64,000 nucleotides of DNA from positions 121,850,723 through 121,914,722 of the forward strand of contig CP136063.1 in assembly GCA_032622095.1 (NCBI GenBank), read 5' to 3'. Every line of letters starts with the position of its first letter. Position 1 is the first letter of the stretch. A model generated the notes under the pieces. The model did no database searches. It had not been told where the DNA came from and was given only the letters and a program-made list of their open reading frames with translations. This DNA is from Siphonodentalium dalli. Its lineage: Eukaryota; Mollusca; Scaphopoda; Gadilida; Siphonodentaliidae. This document shows positions 59,850-64,000 of this stretch, one piece after another. Position numbers and translations under genes: made by a program.

Positions 59850-60660
59850 CAGACCCTACGTACCCCGAAACAAGGTAGCTTTTTGGGACGTTGGCTTTTT
59901 TTTAAGAACAAAGAAGTCAAATTCAGCAAATATATGACTCCATTTGACAAGATGTTCTCAAATATCAAGAGATTCTTTTTAAGATTGCTTCAGTTATCAT
60001 TTATATAGACAATGCAAATATTATGATTTGTAAGTTGAAAAAATGCACATATTATAAGTCGGCCATAAATCATTCGACCAAGATGAAATTCAAACTTGAC
60101 CTGTGTTTTCTGATTTGAACCATTTACCAAATATCAAGAAATTCTGTTCAAAGCTATTATCCAGACAATCCAAAAAGTTTATTTCTGAGTCAAACTCATC
60201 GGGCCACAGCAATTTTTGAACTTGACCTGCGTTTTCTCAAATGTGAACTACATAACAAATATCAAGATATTCAGTTGAATATAGGTTATCATCTGGACAG
60301 AAAAAACCTGTTGAATATAGGTTATCATCTAGACAAAGATAAATTAAGAATTCTAAGTCGAAGAAGGGGCATAACTCCATCAAAAATCATCAAACCATGA
60401 CCAAAATCGAACTTGACCTGTGTCTTCTGAAATTTGAAACACATTGCGAATATAAAGAAATTTGATTGAAATGATTCAAGTTTTCATCCAGACAACCCAA
60501 AAATTGATTTTTAAGTCGAAAAATGAAGAAAAAAAATCATCAGACCATGACTATATTCAAACTTGACCCATGTCTTCTCAAATGTGAACCACATACCAAA
60601 TTCATTTGAATATTACACAAGTTATTATCCGGACAACCCAAAAACAGTGATATTAAGTGA
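59850..60660. repeat. Diverged dispersed repeat, units about 125-190 bp
   Basis: The phrases CAAACTTGACCTGTGTTTTC, ACCAAATATCAAGAAATTC and TTATCCAGACAACCCAAAAA recur four to five times. Similar sequence resumes at about 62226, after the inserted piggyBac-type element. Confidence 0.6.
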
Positions 60661-60679
60661 TATAAAGCGACTATGTTAA

Positions 60680-62221
60680 CCCTTTGAACCCCGACGCCCC
60701 ACAGTGATCGACACCCTGACCCGGGGCTCCCAGTGGTATTTCCACTTAAATTAGACAGTGTCTAGTCGCATGGTGTTGATTATGTTCAAACTGTGACACA
60801 AGTCTGAAACTTTACAGGTTAGTCCCCCATGGATCAGCGATCATTATAAGATCGCGAGACTTTGCCTCGCGGCAATTCCTTGGTAACGGTTGCTAGGCAA
60901 CTACCCGGAATTGACTGGAAAATGTAAATATAGCTTATAGCATCGTTATTCAACCCCAGTGATTGCGTTTTTTGATACAGGTAATACCCTAACGTGAAAT
61001 TTGAGATATACCCGACCAGAATAGTGAACCAAATATCCCATTTATGGGTAGCAACGGTTGCTAAGCAAATATCACTAATGATCGAATGACATTGCACTAA
61101 CTATTCAGTGGTATGTTTTGCCTTAATTTAGACAGTGTCTATAGTCGTGTGGTGTTGGTTATGTTCAAAGGGGACACATAACTGAAACTGTACAGGCATG
61201 CTATGCATGCATGGACCACTGATCATTGTAAGACGGGATACTTTGCCACCCGATCTCTCCTTAGAAACGGTTAGTAGGCAACTACCCGGAATTTGCAGGA
61301 TAAACGAATTCTAGCGTTTAACGTTGTAATTATACATCAGCGAATTGCGTTTCGATGCAACCAATATCCTAATGTGAAATTTAAGATATACCTGACCATG
61401 TGCGAGTAAGTCAACGTGATATGCAATAGACTTTTTGCCGCATGTGGCATAACAGAGACTGATATTACAGAGACCATGCAGAAACAACGTAATTCCCGTA
61501 ACATATCGTGGCCCCATTGTTCACGTAAGCTGTCTAGATTGTGTCTACTGAACATGTGAAACATGCAACTATATGTCATATATAGCGCCACAATTCACTT
61601 AAACGCATTTTTCAAAATGAATTATAGCCTGCGCGCATGTGCATATTTTTCTACCCGTTTGTAGCGGGCAGCCAATCCATATACACACCTTTGCCAGCGC
61701 TGACTTCAATAGGCCCATTTAAATATATATATTAGTTGGTATGTCGTGTATAAGTACGTTATAAACCATTTATTTGTCATTGTGCTGGTCTGCGCATGCG
61801 CGAATAAATCAACTTGATATGCGATAGACCCTTCCACATGTGTAGCAGAACACTGACTAATATACGCGAGGGTAATTTAAACTGAAATTGTGTGTCTAAA
61901 TTATGTCTGTTCTGTACACACACGGGGAACACGAAATTATATGCCCTAAATATATAGCGGCACAGTTCTCTTAAAATATCGTATGTTTTTGTAGATTATA
62001 TGCTATGCGCATGCGCATATATTTCTACCCGATACTAGCGGCCAACCATTCCATACGAACCATGGGTACCGCCGACATATGTGGGGGCAATTTAAATATA
62101 AATCAGTGGGTCTGACGCTCGTTATACTATATATATGTCGTCGCTGCACCGAAATATCGGTGTTACGGGATATAGTCACGGTTCGTTTGCACCTATATAT
62201 CGGTGTTACGGGTTCAACGGG
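60680..62221. mobile_element. piggyBac-type non-autonomous element, 1542 bp
   Basis: Flanked by TTAA at 60676-60679 and 62222-62225. The terminal repeats CCCTTTGAACCCC and CGGGTTCAACGGG are inverted with few mismatches. The body contains a diverged duplication: 60738-60915 resembles 61103-61295 (GTGGTAT ... TTAGACAGTGTCTA ... AACTACCCGGAATT), and 61395-61690 resembles 61785-62060. RFX-like palindromes GTTGCTAGGCAAC (60889-60901) and relatives lie inside. No transposase frame is visible. Confidence 0.75.
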
Positions 62222-62225
62222 TTAA

Positions 62226-62400
62226 ACTACAAAATGGAAATGAATACCAAATTTAAGAAAATTGAAAACACCATATCTATTAAAGGTCGAAGCCAGATTT
62301 AATTAAATTCAAAGATAAACAAACCACGGAGAGAGGGGATCAGGACACAGGCAAGAATAGAATCTGATACTTTCAAGAGAAATTTTCACAGCAATTTTGA
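62226..62400. other. Continuation of the repeat interrupted by the piggyBac-type element
   Basis: CAAAATGGAAATGAATACCA and following text resemble the style of the 59850-60660 repeat. The match is weak. Confidence 0.3.
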
Positions 62401-62409
62401 TGAATTAAT

Positions 62410-62738
62410 TTGGAAACAAACACGCGAAGTCATTGGCAACACAAGCAGCTGAGATGAGAGAAACACAGATACAAATTGAAGAAAACATTGATACAGCAGA
62501 AAGCTAAAATCACTTTCACGAAAGATGGATATAGTTTACAACAATAGCATCATTGTGTTAGTTCCGGAAAAATACCTCTGAAGACAACCTTAAATCAGAA
62601 GAAGCAGACTTTAAGAAAAAAATTATGAGAATGATAAAATATGATGCGAACGATATTATTTCATTCGAGCGGCTTGCATATAAATCTGAGGAAAAGAACT
62701 GTCCCATTATAGTAATCGTGAAATCAAAACAAATTTGA
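62410..62738 (+). pseudogene. Decayed fragment resembling LINE ORF1 protein
   Basis: One frame reads KSLATQAAEMRETQIQIEEN (about 62424-62483), coiled-coil-like, then a stop. Another, at 62578-62736, reads KKKIMRMIKYDANDIISFER then LAYKSEEKNCPIIVIVKSK and a stop. The 'FER..., P-I-I-V' pattern resembles the C-terminal region of L1-type ORF1 proteins. The pieces are short and frame-broken; no reverse transcriptase is nearby. Confidence 0.3.
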
Positions 62739-63243
62739 TTTTGATATTACTGTACAAGAATCACTCGGTTCGTTTTGAGACTTGAATATTACAAGTGGCT
62801 TCAATGAAGATTATTTACAACAGAGGATATACATGTACATGTAGATTGTTATCAGAAGGTAGCAAACACATATCTCCCACTTTTTTCTGTCAGAGTCTTT
62901 GCATTGCGAAACATCCCATGGAAAGAGAGGCAGGTATATAAATAAAAGAGATAGATATTACAATATGAATTTTTAAATCTATTCTAAAATAGATTTATTT
63001 CGATTGCAACATGCTGTTGTTGGTCTCTATAGAATATGGCTATATGAAGTTCTAATTATGGTTCTATACTAAAGGAAATTATTCATGACTAATTCGGATT
63101 CATCTTGTTCAAAAAAAAACTGTACAACCCGTACCTTACTCAACAATGGTCCAATGCTCTATTAAAATTCGATTTGGCAGTTTGTTTATGTTTGAATCAA
63201 AATTGTCTCTAAAAGGTTTTGGGATTTGAAATTTGTAGTGCTA

Positions 63244-63401
63244 CAGTAATGCTCTAAATAATCGACTCCTTAACCACAGCAGAATTATGGGTAATTTTTC
63301 AGGATTTAGTCAGAAATATGGCTTGGCAAGAGATTTCCAATGAATGGCAACAAGCCATACTTCTACTGTGGTCAAGGAGTCGATTATTTAGGGCGTTACT
63401 G
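63244..63401. mobile_element. Palindromic TA-inserted MITE, copy 4, internally deleted (158 bp)
   Basis: Begins CAGTAATGCTCTAAATAATC after TA and ends TTATTTAGGGCGTTACTG. About 60 bp of the loop and right arm are missing, and the right TA is altered to CTA. Confidence 0.8.
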
Positions 63402-64000
63402 CTATGTGCCATGTTATAGATGGGGTGGAGTAATTATAATAGATCATTTAAAAATATAAAAGGACCATTAGTAGCACAAAAATAAGTTGAACATGAGAGA
63501 CTCATATGGCCAGCTTGTTATCGATGTCAAAGATTCAAATATTGCCATTTTTATATTTTATATATGAACTTCTTACAGATAATATTCGTCCCTCTATTAA
63601 ACACTCTCAAAAGTATGGAAACTTTAATATATGACATGAAACCCCTATTATATCATTGAAAAAGCCAATACATATTTCCTTATATCTCACAAGTGACAAA
63701 TAGGCGCGTGCTTCCCAGGATTCTTGGCATCACACCAACAAAATTACTGTAAGGATTACTACTATTTCGAAAAGCCGCACTTGACACCAACACCAGACAT
63801 TGCAAAATGATTGCTTTGCTCATTAAAGTTAAATTATTGTCCAAATGCATTGCACTAACGAAAATAGGCACAAAAACAAAGAGGCAAATTGGGGGACTAT
63901 ATTTTTTGTTGCCAGCAAGACCGTGCAATACTGTTGTAGCATCTCAGCCAATGCCGTGCATGTATGCATTTTGCATGGATTTTTCAGCTTCATTTTATAT
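63402..64000. other. Window end, nothing recognised
   Basis: An 82-codon minus-strand frame at 63680-63928 has no recognisable domain. No repeat was seen. Confidence 0.4.

Noticed and set aside
63680-63928. 82-codon minus frame as a transposon protein
   Set aside because: No recognisable reverse transcriptase or transposase motif.
1-64000. tRNA or rRNA genes
   Set aside because: No cloverleaf with A and B boxes and no rRNA core sequence was recognised by eye; a tRNAscan or Rfam run would be decisive.

Overview
This window looks like repeat-rich, AT-rich nuclear DNA from an animal, most likely a mollusc. That assignment rests on the intron-bearing gene fragment, the 'GTCCGTCC'-headed dispersed repeats with degenerate 'CAAATTTGGTAT'-type blocks that I associate with bivalve and gastropod genomes, and many different DNA transposons. 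No bacterial operon, rRNA, tRNA or CRISPR array was seen. One 100-base run of N (42074-42173) marks an assembly gap.

The only gene I can name is on the + strand at 4632-4858. It is a 5' coding exon of a cAMP-specific phosphodiesterase of the PDE4/dunce family, containing the start of UCR1 and ending in a clean GTAAGT donor. A possible second exon starts at 13141, behind a good acceptor, in the matching phase. I did not recognise the rest of UCR1, UCR2 or the catalytic domain, so most of the window is probably intron of this gene or lies outside it.

The remainder is mostly mobile and tandem DNA. 0-9 kb: dispersed mollusc-type repeats, the PDE4 exon, and a hAT-type element with an 8-bp target duplication (6165-7140). 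9-17 kb: palindromic TA-inserted MITEs, a piggyBac-type MITE built as a palindrome of palindromes (11163-11554), and an old nested palindrome (13339-13776). 17-21.7 kb: a recent threefold tandem duplication of about 1.54 kb, each copy carrying its own 56-bp minisatellite. 22-25.8 kb: more MITEs and a dispersed hairpin family. 25.8-31.5 kb: two very large minisatellites (28-bp and 27-bp units). 31.5-38.2 kb: large palindromic elements and a second nested palindrome. 39-43.4 kb: further tandem arrays, the assembly gap inside or beside a 366-bp tandem repeat, and a 50-base G run. 49.7-51.3 kb: an element made of CCAAGG/CCTAGG/AAGCTT oligomers. 54.1-55.1 kb: a second hAT-type element with an exon-like open frame. 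56.2-59.4 kb: a non-autonomous Helitron with both termini. 59.4-62.2 kb: a 38-bp minisatellite and a 1.54-kb piggyBac-type element. 62.4-62.8 kb: a decayed fragment resembling LINE ORF1.

All boundaries were read by eye. Family assignments rest on termini, target duplications and remembered motifs, not on database searches.
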